Numbered from the stretch's first letter, positions 34,788-44,554 are shown. The stretch is 64,000 nt of DNA from DYJE01 sp041660385 (GCA_041660385.1 JBAZWJ010000003.1:1-64000); one strand, 5' to 3'. Translations and numbers: made by a program. Notes: generated by a model from the letters alone, not told the origin.

Positions 34788-35703
34788 GAAGTTCTTGCGA
34801 AAAACAGGCGTTCTTATCGTGGTCATTGTGGGACTGTTGACCATCGTGGGCACGGGCAAAGAAGATGATGACGATTCGAACAGCGCTCCGTCTGTCCGCA
34901 TTGATGCTCCGGCCGACAGCGCTGTTTTCCAGCTTGATAATGAAGTGACGTTCACAGGGACAGCCACTGATGCCGAAGAAAGCTCACTCAAGGGAAGCGC
35001 TCTTTCCTGGTCATCAAGCGTTGACGGACACATCGGATCAGGCGCTTCATTTACCACAAACAACCTGTCGCAGGGGACCCACCTGATCACCTTGACCGCC
35101 ACAGACGACCAGGGGCTTGCAGACAGCGCCTCCATATCCATCATCATAAACCCGTCCACAAATACCCTGCCCGTGGCCACCATCACATACCCTGCAACGG
35201 GTCTGACTTTCGATGACGGCGATTTCATCCAATTCACTGGAACAGGCTTTGATACGGAAGACCAATGGCTGAGCGGCCTTTCTCTTGTCTGGTATTCCAA
35301 CAAGGACGGCCAGCTTGGAACGGGAGCATCATTGACAACCAACGATCTTTCTGGCGGCACACACACCATCTCCCTCCAAGCCACAGACAGCGAGAACACC
35401 AGCAATATTGACACCATCACGGTGATAATCCGGAATACGCCCCCCGTGGCCACCATCAACTCACCCGCTGACGGAGCCACCTTTCTTGTGGGTCAATCCA
35501 TTTCCTTTGACGGCATGGGTGTTGACACCGAAGACGGGAATTTAACCGGTTATTCCTTGAAATGGACCACCAGCAATGGTGACTATTACGGCCCCAACAT
35601 CATCGTGGCGAATCTCCCTGCCGGAGAGCACATAGTCAACCTGTGGGTCACTGACGAAGGCGGTCTTATGGACAGCGACAGCATCACCATCACCATCGAA
35701 TAA
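34759..35703 (+). CDS. Surface protein with three Ig-like repeats
   Basis: The 314-residue protein has an N-terminal hydrophobic anchor (TGVLIVVIVGLLTIVGTG) followed by an acidic stretch (KEDDDD) and three Ig-like/PKD-like repeats of about 90 residues. Each begins with a proline-containing strand (VRIDAPADSAVF, ATITYPATGLTF, ATINSPADGATF) and carries the motif TGxxxDxED. The next gene has ten repeats of the same type, so both derive from a common module. There is no lipobox Cys, so it is probably anchored in the inner membrane or exported by its N-terminal helix. Role: probably adhesion, cell-cell contact or support of the large protein that follows. Confidence 0.7.
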   Translation: MNFLTKKTIEKFLRKTGVLIVVIVGLLTIVGTGKEDDDDSNSAPSVRIDAPADSAVFQLDNEVTFTGTATDAEESSLKGSALSWSSSVDGHIGSGASFTTNNLSQGTHLITLTATDDQGLADSASISIIINPSTNTLPVATITYPATGLTFDDGDFIQFTGTGFDTEDQWLSGLSLVWYSNKDGQLGTGASLTTNDLSGGTHTISLQATDSENTSNIDTITVIIRNTPPVATINSPADGATFLVGQSISFDGMGVDTEDGNLTGYSLKWTTSNGDYYGPNIIVANLPAGEHIVNLWVTDEGGLMDSDSITITIE

Positions 35704-35721
35704 AATATCATTGAGGTTTTC

Positions 35722-38700
35722 ATGAACAAAGATGGTCATAATAAAAACTGCCGCAGATGGCTTGGAATGTTTCTCAAGGTTGCGTTCTTGTGTTCGTTTC
35801 TTTTGTTTTTCGCTGGATATTCTTTCGCCGTAGCACCCGATGCCCCCACCATCAACTCTCCAGCAAACAGCAGCACCCATGTGGGCGGAGAGTTCGTGAC
35901 ATTTTCCGGTTCATGCACAGACACGGAAGACGGAGTGCTTTCAGGCAACGCACTTACCTGGGTTTCCAGTAAAAACGGCAATCTCGGTTCAGGCCAGAAC
36001 CTCATTGTCAACAATCTAAAATCAGGAATCCACACCATCACCCTGACGGCCACGGACAGCGAAAGCCTTTCAAGACAGACATCCATCTCCATTACCGTCA
36101 CAAACAACGCCCCCACATCGACCATCAGTCTGCCCATCAACAGCAGTACATACTCTGCCGGAACAGCCGTCACGTTTTCCGGAACTGGAACGGACATCGA
36201 TACCGGAGATACCCTGACTTACACCTGGACAGCCACCCTGGGCAGCACCACCACGGTGATCGGAAATCAGTCGGTCATTTCCGTTTCAAACCTTGCAGTA
36301 GGAACCCATGTGATCATCCTCACCGTAAGTGATGGCGCAGGTGGCGTCACGGCAAGTACGCCAAGAACCATCACCATCACCAACAACGCCCCGACTGCAA
36401 CCATTCTTTACCCGCCCAACAATGCCTCGTTCTATCCCGGAGCCACGGTTCAATTCAACGGCAGCGGCAGTGACGCCGAAGACGATACCGCAGATCTGAC
36501 CTACAGATGGTCCTGCAACCAACATGGTCTGTTATCCACTTCTGCGTCATTCACCACATCAACCCTTGAAACAGGTTTCCACACCATCACTTTCCGGGTA
36601 ACAGATACCAACGGAACATCAAACACCACGGCCCAGTCCATCACCATTTATGTGGGAAATCGTAATCCCACGGCAACCATCACCAGCCCTTCATCAGGAA
36701 CAAGTTACAACTCATCCCAGACCATCGTTTTCCAGGGCAGCGGCACAGACACGGAAGATGGGACGTTAAGTGGAGGAAGTCTTGTCTGGAGGTCCAGTCT
36801 TGAGGGTGCAACGCCCATAGGCACAGGTAACACCTTCGCCACAGCTTCACTCCAGAGCGGAACCCATGTGATAACTCTGACGGTCAGTGACAATTTCACA
36901 ACGCCCGGAACCGGAACAGCGACATCCATCATCACCATCAACAACACGTTTCCAACGGTCTCCATCACGTCGCCTGCCAGCAACAGCTCCTTTTATGAGA
37001 ACGCAGACGTCTCGCTATCCGGCGTGGCCAACGACCCCGAAGACGGATCACTCACCGGCACATCTCTGGTGTGGAGATCAAGTCTATCAGGAGTCATCGG
37101 GACCGGAACACCTCTTGTGATTGACACTCTGGTGGAAGGCACTCATTCCATCACCTTGACGGCCACGGATTCAAACGACGCCCCAACAACCAGCTCCCCC
37201 ATCACGATCACTATAGGCAACGAAGCGCCCGATGTGGCCATCGCCAGCCCGGCCAACGGTAATTCATACAACCAGGGCCAGAGCATTGTGTTCACAGGCC
37301 TTGCCACTGACAATGAAGATGGAACCCTTACCGGAGCTTCCATCACCTGGACATCAAACATCGACGGGCTCATCGGTACAGGAACTGTGGCCACGGTCTT
37401 TAACCTGTCTCCGGGGACCCACACCATCACCATCAGAGCCACGGACAGTCAGGGGATAAGCAGTACAGCGGTCATCGTCATTACGGTGGTGAACACCGCA
37501 CCTGTTGTCACCATCACCACCCCACCAAATGGCGGAACCTATGATTCGGGAATCGCCGTCACTTTCACCGGTTCAGCAACGGACGCTGAAGATGGGGCCC
37601 TAACCGGAACGTCTCTTGAATGGAGTTCTAACCTGAGTGGAACACTCGGCCCAGGCAGTTCCCTGCCATCGGTGGGTCTCGCTGACGGAAGTCACATGAT
37701 CACCCTGACAGCCACGGACAGCGAAGGGGTCACAGGCTACGCCACCATAACGGTTCATATCGGAAACACGCCACCCACGGTGACTATCCTCAGTCCACAG
37801 ACCGGAACCAACGTGGACGTAGGAGAATACATCACCTTTCAGGGGACAGCCACCGATGACGATGACGGAACGCTCAGCGGATCATCTCTGGTGTGGACTT
37901 CCAGCATTTCAGGCGCTTTCGCAACCGGAACAAATCCTGCACCCATCAACACTCTTCCCGTAGGCAGACATTCCATCATTCTCTCAGCCACCGACAGCAG
38001 CGGAGCCGTCACCTACAGCACTCCCATTAATATCCGGGTCGGAAACACAGATCCTGTGGCGACCATTATCGCTCCGACAACCAACAGCACCTTTGACACA
38101 GGCGAAGATATCATATTCCAGGGTACTGGCGTGGATGCCGAAGATGGCGTTCTCCTCACCACCTCCCTTGTGTGGACATCCAGCAGACAAGGCCAGATCG
38201 GAACGGGAAACTCGTTGACTCTCTCAGATCTCGACAGCGGAATTCACATCATCACCCTCACTGTAACGGATCAGGATGGGGCAACGGGCACAGCCACCAT
38301 CACCATCAAAGCCCAGAACGCCGCTCCAGTGCCTGTTGTTATTGCACCGGCATCAGGTGGAACCTATGATGAAGGCCACACCATCACACTACAAGGCACG
38401 GCCAATGACGCTGAAGACGGGGCTCTTACCGGAACATATCTCGCATGGTCATCCAACCTGGATGGGGTACTGGGAACAGGCACAACACTGTCCATTGATA
38501 CACTGAGCAGCGGCACCCATACCATAACCCTCACCGCCACAGACCACGACGGTTCTTCAGCCACAACCAGTATCACATTGACGATAACACCCATGACATT
38601 ATCCGCCAACACCTTGACCATTGGCGTGGGACAAACCGGAACCGTCACAATCCTCGGTGGTAAAAGCCCCTACCGTGTGGCCACCCGGCGAAGCCAGACC

Positions 38701-39654
38701 GCCATGCCTTCGGAAAACAACGGAACCGTATCCGTTCTTGGTGTTTCAACCGGTTCCACCGTTATCACCGTCACGGACAACACGAAAAATGCACAGACGG
38801 TTGCCGTAACAGTTACCGCAGGAACTCCCCCTGATGACGAGGATCTGCCCGAAGCCGACGCAGGAACTGATCAGGTAGGTATCCGTGAAAATTCAACGGT
38901 CACTCTGCATGGCCGGAATGTGAATGACACGGATGGAAGCCATACATCCTTTCTCTGGACCCAGACAGACCCTGAAAACCCCACAGTGGCTGTTGCTGAA
39001 CCTACGGTAATTATTTCCGATCCCACCGATCCTTCGCCCACATTCATTGCGCCGCTTCGTGATATCAACGGTCCTGTTGTTACATTTCAACTCACCGTGA
39101 CCACTGCGGGAGGGACCGACACCGATCAAGTTGATATTCATATAGCCGATAACGGTGTTACGGGTTATCCCGAAGATGTGATCACGTTCAGATCCTCTAT
39201 GAACAAAGGCCTGGGTGTTGAATTGCTTGAAGGTGGGGATTTTTCCATGTTCACTGCCGTATCCCCGGATGATTTCACCAGCGGGACCTTGCCGCAGAAA
39301 ATGATCTACGGGCTGTTTACCTTCAAAATTTTTCACCTCTCTGCCGGTGAAACAGCCGTCATATCCATTTATCTGACCCAACCCGCCCCTGCCGGATATC
39401 TCTGGATGAAATACATTGAAGATGAAGACACTTGGATTGATTTTGACCGCGAAAAAATATCCAACGGACATGGTGACGGAGCCGTGTTCAGCAACAACCG
39501 CCAGACCGTCACCCTTTACATCACTGATGACGGCCCCTACGATGACAATAAAACCGATACGATTATTGAAGACCCTTCGGGGCTTGGTGTGTTGCCTTTA
39601 GTTCCTGAAGAAGGGGGGAGTGATGGTGGGTGTTTTATTGATTCTGTATTTTAA
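35722..39654 (+). CDS. Large secreted protein with ten Ig-like repeats
   Basis: The 1310-residue protein has a signal peptide (LKVAFLCSFLLFFAGYSFAVA). Ten tandem repeats of about 91 residues follow (bases about 35833-38590), each with a ProTxxIxxP start, TDxEDGxLxGxSLxW in the middle and GxHxITLTATD near the end. A BIG-like segment comes next, then a PKD/REJ-type domain (EADAGTDQVGIRENSTVTL). The C-terminal module ends IIEDPSGLGVLPLVPEE and GGCFIDSVF and resembles the 'choice-of-anchor U' region that normally precedes GGCFIATAAYGS-type sorting tails; here the tail stops right after GGCFI. Probably a surface adhesin. It lies 18 nt after the three-repeat gene. Confidence 0.78.
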   Translation: MNKDGHNKNCRRWLGMFLKVAFLCSFLLFFAGYSFAVAPDAPTINSPANSSTHVGGEFVTFSGSCTDTEDGVLSGNALTWVSSKNGNLGSGQNLIVNNLKSGIHTITLTATDSESLSRQTSISITVTNNAPTSTISLPINSSTYSAGTAVTFSGTGTDIDTGDTLTYTWTATLGSTTTVIGNQSVISVSNLAVGTHVIILTVSDGAGGVTASTPRTITITNNAPTATILYPPNNASFYPGATVQFNGSGSDAEDDTADLTYRWSCNQHGLLSTSASFTTSTLETGFHTITFRVTDTNGTSNTTAQSITIYVGNRNPTATITSPSSGTSYNSSQTIVFQGSGTDTEDGTLSGGSLVWRSSLEGATPIGTGNTFATASLQSGTHVITLTVSDNFTTPGTGTATSIITINNTFPTVSITSPASNSSFYENADVSLSGVANDPEDGSLTGTSLVWRSSLSGVIGTGTPLVIDTLVEGTHSITLTATDSNDAPTTSSPITITIGNEAPDVAIASPANGNSYNQGQSIVFTGLATDNEDGTLTGASITWTSNIDGLIGTGTVATVFNLSPGTHTITIRATDSQGISSTAVIVITVVNTAPVVTITTPPNGGTYDSGIAVTFTGSATDAEDGALTGTSLEWSSNLSGTLGPGSSLPSVGLADGSHMITLTATDSEGVTGYATITVHIGNTPPTVTILSPQTGTNVDVGEYITFQGTATDDDDGTLSGSSLVWTSSISGAFATGTNPAPINTLPVGRHSIILSATDSSGAVTYSTPINIRVGNTDPVATIIAPTTNSTFDTGEDIIFQGTGVDAEDGVLLTTSLVWTSSRQGQIGTGNSLTLSDLDSGIHIITLTVTDQDGATGTATITIKAQNAAPVPVVIAPASGGTYDEGHTITLQGTANDAEDGALTGTYLAWSSNLDGVLGTGTTLSIDTLSSGTHTITLTATDHDGSSATTSITLTITPMTLSANTLTIGVGQTGTVTILGGKSPYRVATRRSQTAMPSENNGTVSVLGVSTGSTVITVTDNTKNAQTVAVTVTAGTPPDDEDLPEADAGTDQVGIRENSTVTLHGRNVNDTDGSHTSFLWTQTDPENPTVAVAEPTVIISDPTDPSPTFIAPLRDINGPVVTFQLTVTTAGGTDTDQVDIHIADNGVTGYPEDVITFRSSMNKGLGVELLEGGDFSMFTAVSPDDFTSGTLPQKMIYGLFTFKIFHLSAGETAVISIYLTQPAPAGYLWMKYIEDEDTWIDFDREKISNGHGDGAVFSNNRQTVTLYITDDGPYDDNKTDTIIEDPSGLGVLPLVPEEGGSDGGCFIDSVF

Positions 39655-39958
39655 AAGAGTGGACCAAGTGGGTGGACATGGACCAAGTGGACTTTGTGGA
39701 CGATGTGGACATGGACAGAGTGGACAACTATCTTGAAGCTCTGAAGCTTAAAATCAAGACTTTGTCCACCACGTCCATGTCCACTTCGTCCACTCTGGTC
39801 GACAAAGTCCACTGTCCACCGTCCATTATCCATTATCCATCGTCCCAAAAGTCCACCTCCTCCACCATCAAAACCCCATTCCCACCTTGACTTTTTCCCT
39901 ATCTCCCCATAAATACCACAGATGATTTATTTCATTATTTATATTACAGGGAGAAACC
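39655..39958. repeat. GTGGAC / GTCCAC repeat cluster
   Basis: From 39658 to 39725 the hexamer GTGGAC (with ATGGAC variants) recurs about eight times; from 39764 to 39860 its complement GTCCAC (with GTCCAT variants) recurs about nine times. The two halves form a large imperfect inverted repeat around a 40-nt centre. It could fold as a long hairpin downstream of the adhesin gene and act as a terminator or mRNA stabiliser, or be a binding-site array. A 72-codon open frame across it is only a low-complexity by-product. The leuB ribosome binding site GGGAGAAACC ends the stretch. Confidence 0.7.
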
Positions 39959-41038
39959 ATGAAAAAAATAGCTGTATTGCCGGGTGACGGCATCGGGCCT
40001 GAAGTAATGGCCGAAGCGATCAAAGTCCTCGACGCTGTGAAAACCAAATATTCCTTCGATCTGTCCTACACCTTTGCAGATGTGGGCGGAGCGGCCATCG
40101 ACAACCATGGGCATGCCCTTCCCCAGAGCACATTGAGCCTCTGTGAAAACAGCGATGCCATCCTCTTCGGTTCCGTTGGCGGACCCAAATGGGAAAACCT
40201 TCCGCCGGATCAGCAGCCTGAAAGAGCGGCCCTTCTTCCTTTGCGGAAACACTTCAACCTTTACTGCAATCTGCGTCCGGCCAAAGTGTTCAAAACCCTT
40301 GTGGCTGCATGTCCCTTGCGCCCGGATATCGCCAAAGACGGTTTCGACATCCTCTGCGTCCGTGAACTTACCGGCGGAATCTACTTTGGTCAGCCCAAAG
40401 GCCGCGAAGGTTCCGGCCCCACGGAAAAAGGTTACGACACCATGGTCTACACCCGGATGGAAATTGACCGGATTGCCCGGATCGCCTTTGATGCCGCCCG
40501 TAAAAGAAAGAAAAAAGTCAGTTCCGTTGACAAAGCCAACGTTCTCGCTGTTATGGTCCTCTGGCGTGAAGTGGTCAAAGAAGTGGCCAAAGATTACCCG
40601 GACATCACTCTTGAGCATATCTACGTGGACAACGCCACCATGCAGCTGATCAAAGATCCCCATCAGTTTGACGTGCTTCTCTGCGGCAACATGTTCGGCG
40701 ACATCATTTCCGATGAATGCGCCATGCTCACCGGTTCCATGGGACTTCTGGCATCGGCCAGCCTCAACGAGAAGAAATTCGGTCTTTACGAACCAGCTGG
40801 CGGATCTGCACCGGACATCGCAGGCAAAGGCATTGCAAACCCCATTGCCCAGATTCTTTCAGGTGCCATGATGCTTCGCCACAGCTTCGATCAACTGGAA
40901 GCTGCTGACGCCATCGAAAAAGCCATTTCCGATGTTCTGGAAAAAGGCATCCACACCGCCGATATTGCAGTAGATAAAAGCAAGGCCGTAAACACCCGTG
41001 AAATGGGTGATGCCATTGTGAAAGAAATTCTGAAATAA
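39959..41038 (+). CDS. leuB: 3-isopropylmalate dehydrogenase
   Basis: The 359-residue protein is full length for LeuB. It starts MKKIAVLPGDGIGPEVM, has the substrate loop RELTGGIYFGQPKGRE, the catalytic YDTMVYTRMEIDRI and KANVLAVMVLWREV regions, the metal-binding DNATMQL and GNMFGDIISDE, and the NAD-binding YEPAGGSAPDIAGKGIANP. It oxidises and decarboxylates 3-isopropylmalate to 2-oxoisocaproate in leucine synthesis. The ribosome binding site is GGGAG. The other leu genes are not in the window. A palindromic repeat separates it from the carbonic-anhydrase-like gene. Confidence 0.96.
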   Translation: MKKIAVLPGDGIGPEVMAEAIKVLDAVKTKYSFDLSYTFADVGGAAIDNHGHALPQSTLSLCENSDAILFGSVGGPKWENLPPDQQPERAALLPLRKHFNLYCNLRPAKVFKTLVAACPLRPDIAKDGFDILCVRELTGGIYFGQPKGREGSGPTEKGYDTMVYTRMEIDRIARIAFDAARKRKKKVSSVDKANVLAVMVLWREVVKEVAKDYPDITLEHIYVDNATMQLIKDPHQFDVLLCGNMFGDIISDECAMLTGSMGLLASASLNEKKFGLYEPAGGSAPDIAGKGIANPIAQILSGAMMLRHSFDQLEAADAIEKAISDVLEKGIHTADIAVDKSKAVNTREMGDAIVKEILK

Positions 41039-41051
41039 CGAACAAAAATGC

Positions 41052-41079
41052 GTAGGGGCAGGCTTTATGCCTGCCCCTT
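41052..41079. repeat. Palindromic repeat (GTAGGGGCAGG type)
   Basis: GTAGGGGCAGG, CTTTATG, CCTGCCCC forms one hairpin between leuB and the next gene. It belongs to the same family as the copies at 43978 and 61965. Confidence 0.75.
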
Positions 41080-41133
41080 CACCATGTATCAAAAATTCCT
41101 CACACCAACAGAAAAACAGGGAGATCGTAACAC

Positions 41134-41658
41134 ATGCTCTTCACCTTCGAAGGTAAAACACCTGTGGTTGGAACAAACAGCTATGTGAGCGAAACAGCCC
41201 AGGTTATCGGCGACGTCATCATCGGTGACTCCTGTTATGTGGGGCACGGTGCCATCATCCGGGGCGATTACGGCCGGGTGGTGATCGGCGATGGCACGGC
41301 TGTTGAAGAAGGTGTGATCATCCATGCTCCACCCGAACACACCCAGATCATTGGAAAACACGTCACAATTGGACACGGTGCCATTCTCCACGGAAACGAA
41401 GTGGGCGACTACACCGTGGTGGGCATGGGAGCCATTCTCAGTCTTTTTTCGCGGACAGGCGAATGGACCATTGTGGCCGAAGGTGCCGTGGTCAAAGCCA
41501 ATCAGGAAATTCCAGGCGGCAAAGTGGCCGCAGGAAATCCGGCATCCGTCATCAGAGATGTGCGGCCACAGGATAAAGAACTGTGGAATTACGGTAAGCA
41601 GATTTATGTGGATCTTGCTTTACGGTATCTGAAATCCGGGCTTGTCAGGGCGGACTGA
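41134..41658 (+). CDS. Gamma-carbonic anhydrase-like hexapeptide protein
   Basis: The 174-residue left-handed beta-helix protein shows the hexapeptide rhythm (VIGDVIIGDSCYVGHGAIIRG) and the three metal-ligand positions of the gamma class (His in VIIHAPP, and the two His in TIGHGAILHG). Trimeric members bind zinc or iron and hydrate carbon dioxide, but many (YrdA/PaaY type) have lost or changed activity, so the catalytic role is likely but not certain. Interconversion of CO2 and bicarbonate would suit a CO2-fixing or sulfate-reducing anaerobe. It follows leuB after a repeat hairpin and precedes a helicase gene. Confidence 0.85.
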   Translation: MLFTFEGKTPVVGTNSYVSETAQVIGDVIIGDSCYVGHGAIIRGDYGRVVIGDGTAVEEGVIIHAPPEHTQIIGKHVTIGHGAILHGNEVGDYTVVGMGAILSLFSRTGEWTIVAEGAVVKANQEIPGGKVAAGNPASVIRDVRPQDKELWNYGKQIYVDLALRYLKSGLVRAD

Positions 41659-41717
41659 AATTTTGTGAATATCATGAAACATAACAACACCATAGTGACC
41701 AACTGAGCCGATAAACC

Positions 41718-43847
41718 ATGAGACAACGACAAGACCGCAAACGATTCCATTCCCGAAAGCCTCCCAAAGGCGGAAAACGGCACGAGCAATGCACCATAAG
41801 ACCCGGTGCGGACAGACTCCTTCACGAGGTATTCAGTCACATCGGTATTCCTGAAAAAAAACCGTTTGTACCTGACCCGTTTCAGATCGAAGCAGTCCAG
41901 GCCATTGATGAATCCGACTGCATTGTCACGGCTCCCACAGGCTCAGGTAAAACATGGATCGCGGAACAGGCCATAGAAAAAGCCCTCAAAAAGAACCAGC
42001 GCGTCTGGTACGGAACACCGCTCAAGGCCTTAACCAACACGATCTACGCCCGATTCATGGATATTTTCGGAAAAGACACGGTTGGCATCCTCACTGGCGA
42101 TACCAAAGAAAACCCTGACGCTCCGGTTATCATCGGCACCACCGAAATTCTGAGAAACCAGCTATACGACAGCATGCACACCGGAAAAGATCTGGGTTGC
42201 GACCTGGTGATTCTCGACGAAGCCCATTTTCTGGGAGATATCGAACGGGGCGTGGTCTGGGAAGAAATCATGATCTACCTTCCCTCCCGAATTCCCCTTC
42301 TTATGCTTTCTGCCACCATCGGCAACTCCCATCAGATTGCCGACTGGCTGTCCGGGGTACGAAACAACCCCTGTCGCGTGATCGAGGAAACACAACGGGC
42401 CGTGCCTCTGTACCCTCTTTTTCTGCATCCCAGCGGAACCCTTTTTCCACTTTTGAATCCAGGCGGTAAAAGCGGGTTGTACAAAAAAACGGCTGAATTT
42501 GCGGCAGATAGAAATCCACCGGCCATGTCACGGCCCGGCAAACTTCCGCCCATGAGCGATGTTATGGCTGTCCTCCGTCAATACGATCTCCTGCCGGCCA
42601 TTTTTTTCATGAAGTCTCGTTCAGACTGTGACATTGCCGTTGAATTATGCTCGACGGAAATTCTTGATGACGATCCTGATCGAAAAAAGCAACTTCAGAA
42701 AAGAGTGGATGAACTCCTCAGAAAGACACACATTGAAAACCATAAACAGCGCTGGAATCTCGAAAACTGCGCCGTGGGCTCCCATCACAGCGGCCAGCTA
42801 CCGGCATGGAAAATCATCGTCGAGACGCTGATGTCCGAAGGGCTTCTGGATGCCATGTTCGCCACCTCCACCGTGGCTGCGGGCGTGAATTTCCCTGCAA
42901 GAACCGTTGTCATTCTGAATTCGGACAGATTCAACGGAGCGGATTTCATGCCCCTCACACCTACGGAATTCAGTCAGATGACAGGCCGTTCCGGGCGTCG
43001 GGGCATGGACAACATTGGTTTTGCCGTGGCTCTTCCGGGAAAGTTCATGAATCTGCGGCTCATGGCCAAACTGGTAACGCTTCCGCCGGAAGACGTACTC
43101 AGCCAGATCAAAATCAACTTCTCCATGATATTGAATCTTCTTCTTTCACACACACCCGATCAGATCCGGGAACTGCTCAGAAATTCCTTTGCAACCTTCC
43201 TGCTTGCAAAGAAAAAAGCCCTTCCCAAAGAGAGGTCGGTTTTCGGTTTTAAAAACCAGAACGATTATCTGTGGAAAGACTTTCTGCTTCACCTGGATTT
43301 TCTGAAACGGGAAGGTTTTGTTGACGCAAAAGACAGACTCACCGAAGACGGTATCTGGGCGTCTCGACTTCGTATCGACACCCCCCTTCTGGTGGCCGAA
43401 GGTTTCAGGCTGAACCTTTTTCCAAAAAATGACCCGGCCCTTCTTGCGGCGATCATTTCATCGTTTGTAAACGAAAGAGAATTCAGCGACAACGCTTCTG
43501 AAAAGAAAAACACCCCGAAAAAACTGCTGACCTGTTTTGTTAAAGTCAAACGCATGCTGACACCTTTTGCCCACGCCATGCTGGACAGCGGATTCGATGT
43601 TTCACCCCTTTACATCCAGCCTGCGGCCACTGTCTACGCCTGGGCATCCGGTGATGAAAGCTGGGAAGAGGTCTGTGAAAAATCCGGTCTTGCCGAAGGT
43701 GATCTGTCGCGACTGATCTTGAGGACCGGCGACAACCTCCACCACATCGCCAACCTGTCCGATCATTTTCCTGAAATCGCCCAATCGGCCAAGTTAGCCA
43801 AAGACATCATCATGCGGGAGCCAGTGGTGACATGGTTTTCGGCATAA
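41718..43847 (+). CDS. Ski2-like DEAD/DEAH-box helicase
   Basis: The 709-residue helicase has Walker A TAPTGSGKT, motif Ia WYGTPLKALT, the DEAH box LVILDEAHFL, motif III LMLSATIG, and in the second RecA domain a Q-motif-like MTGRSGRRGMDNIGF, the arrangement of Ski2/Hel308-type helicases. A basic N-terminal tail (RQRQDRKRFHSRKPPKGGKR) may bind nucleic acid. The C-terminal third is helical (winged-helix/ratchet-like) without clear zinc motifs. The role is probably RNA or DNA unwinding in repair or RNA turnover; the family does not fix the substrate. It has no strong ribosome binding site. The gene converges with the YkgJ-type gene. Confidence 0.87.
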   Translation: MRQRQDRKRFHSRKPPKGGKRHEQCTIRPGADRLLHEVFSHIGIPEKKPFVPDPFQIEAVQAIDESDCIVTAPTGSGKTWIAEQAIEKALKKNQRVWYGTPLKALTNTIYARFMDIFGKDTVGILTGDTKENPDAPVIIGTTEILRNQLYDSMHTGKDLGCDLVILDEAHFLGDIERGVVWEEIMIYLPSRIPLLMLSATIGNSHQIADWLSGVRNNPCRVIEETQRAVPLYPLFLHPSGTLFPLLNPGGKSGLYKKTAEFAADRNPPAMSRPGKLPPMSDVMAVLRQYDLLPAIFFMKSRSDCDIAVELCSTEILDDDPDRKKQLQKRVDELLRKTHIENHKQRWNLENCAVGSHHSGQLPAWKIIVETLMSEGLLDAMFATSTVAAGVNFPARTVVILNSDRFNGADFMPLTPTEFSQMTGRSGRRGMDNIGFAVALPGKFMNLRLMAKLVTLPPEDVLSQIKINFSMILNLLLSHTPDQIRELLRNSFATFLLAKKKALPKERSVFGFKNQNDYLWKDFLLHLDFLKREGFVDAKDRLTEDGIWASRLRIDTPLLVAEGFRLNLFPKNDPALLAAIISSFVNEREFSDNASEKKNTPKKLLTCFVKVKRMLTPFAHAMLDSGFDVSPLYIQPAATVYAWASGDESWEEVCEKSGLAEGDLSRLILRTGDNLHHIANLSDHFPEIAQSAKLAKDIIMREPVVTWFSA

Positions 43848-43977
43848 TCAAAGAATAAGGTTGGGTTCCAGACCAATATTGTTGACTCAAGAAACTTTCA
43901 AATAATGAACGAAAAATGAACGTCCAATAGCGGATGAGGGCCTTTTTTTTGTGTGTTGCATCAAGGCAACATGTTTT

Positions 43978-44007
43978 GTAGGGGCAGGACCTTGTGTCTG
44001 CCCCTTT
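43978..44007. repeat. Palindromic repeat (GTAGGGGCAGG type)
   Basis: GTAGGGGCAGG, ACCTTGTG, TCTGCCCCT forms a hairpin between convergent genes. Its sequence is almost identical to the copy at 61965. It could act as a bidirectional terminator here. It touches the stop of the YkgJ-type gene. Confidence 0.75.
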
Positions 44008-44554
44008 ATTCAAAATCAAGCAGCAAAGCCTCCGCAAGAAGAAACCGCTCAGACAGATCACCTTCATCAAATGCCGCTCGCACGAACAGCCCGTTTACGG
44101 TAACAAGTGTGGTGTTCACCTGTTCAATATCAAGAATATGTCTTGAATCTGGCTTTCTTCCTGAAGTAAAATTCAAAGGGCAGTAATCCACCGCCGTCCC
44201 CTGCTCTGACATGACCAGTACAGGCAGACCATGGGTTCGGCAGATGATGGGCCTTACCTGATAAAGAAGACACAGCCCCTCATCTAAAAGGGGGCATTCA
44301 CCGTCAGGTTCATCAATCAGATCCATAGCCTTTTTTCGGATTATTTCAAAAGCTTCATCATCCAAACCATCCATGGCAAACCGGATATACACGGCTTCCA
44401 CAGGAAAAAGGCTCAGGTGACGGCAACAGGATGAACACCCTTTTCTGCATACCAGATCATTACCGTAAGCCCCCACCGAATCATCACAGAACCTGTCAAT
44501 TTTTTGTAAAAGATTTATGTAATTTTCAAATAACACATCCATTTCATTGCCCAT
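44006..44554 (-). CDS. YkgJ-family cysteine-cluster protein
   Basis: The 182-residue protein has the family's Cys pattern: CRKGCSSCC near residues 36-44, then CPLLDEGLCLLYQVRP and ICRTHGLPV. These proteins are thought to bind zinc or an iron-sulfur cluster and are of unknown function; some act near methyltransferases or Fe-S enzymes. A second half with CPLNF and VNTTLVTVNGLF is seen in sulfate reducers. It is transcribed alone, convergent with the helicase. The start ATG at 44554 follows GACTCGATGGGC with only weak Shine-Dalgarno complementarity; an in-frame ATG at residue 4 (after GGGCA) is an alternative. Confidence 0.78.
   Translation of the reverse strand: MGNEMDVLFENYINLLQKIDRFCDDSVGAYGNDLVCRKGCSSCCRHLSLFPVEAVYIRFAMDGLDDEAFEIIRKKAMDLIDEPDGECPLLDEGLCLLYQVRPIICRTHGLPVLVMSEQGTAVDYCPLNFTSGRKPDSRHILDIEQVNTTLVTVNGLFVRAAFDEGDLSERFLLAEALLLDFE

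Noticed and set aside
39658..39860. CRISPR-like array
   Set aside because: The repeated unit is only six bases, spacing is irregular and orientation flips in the middle; no cas genes are present.
39944..40663. Minus-strand open frame over leuB
   Set aside because: Shadow of leuB caused by codon bias.
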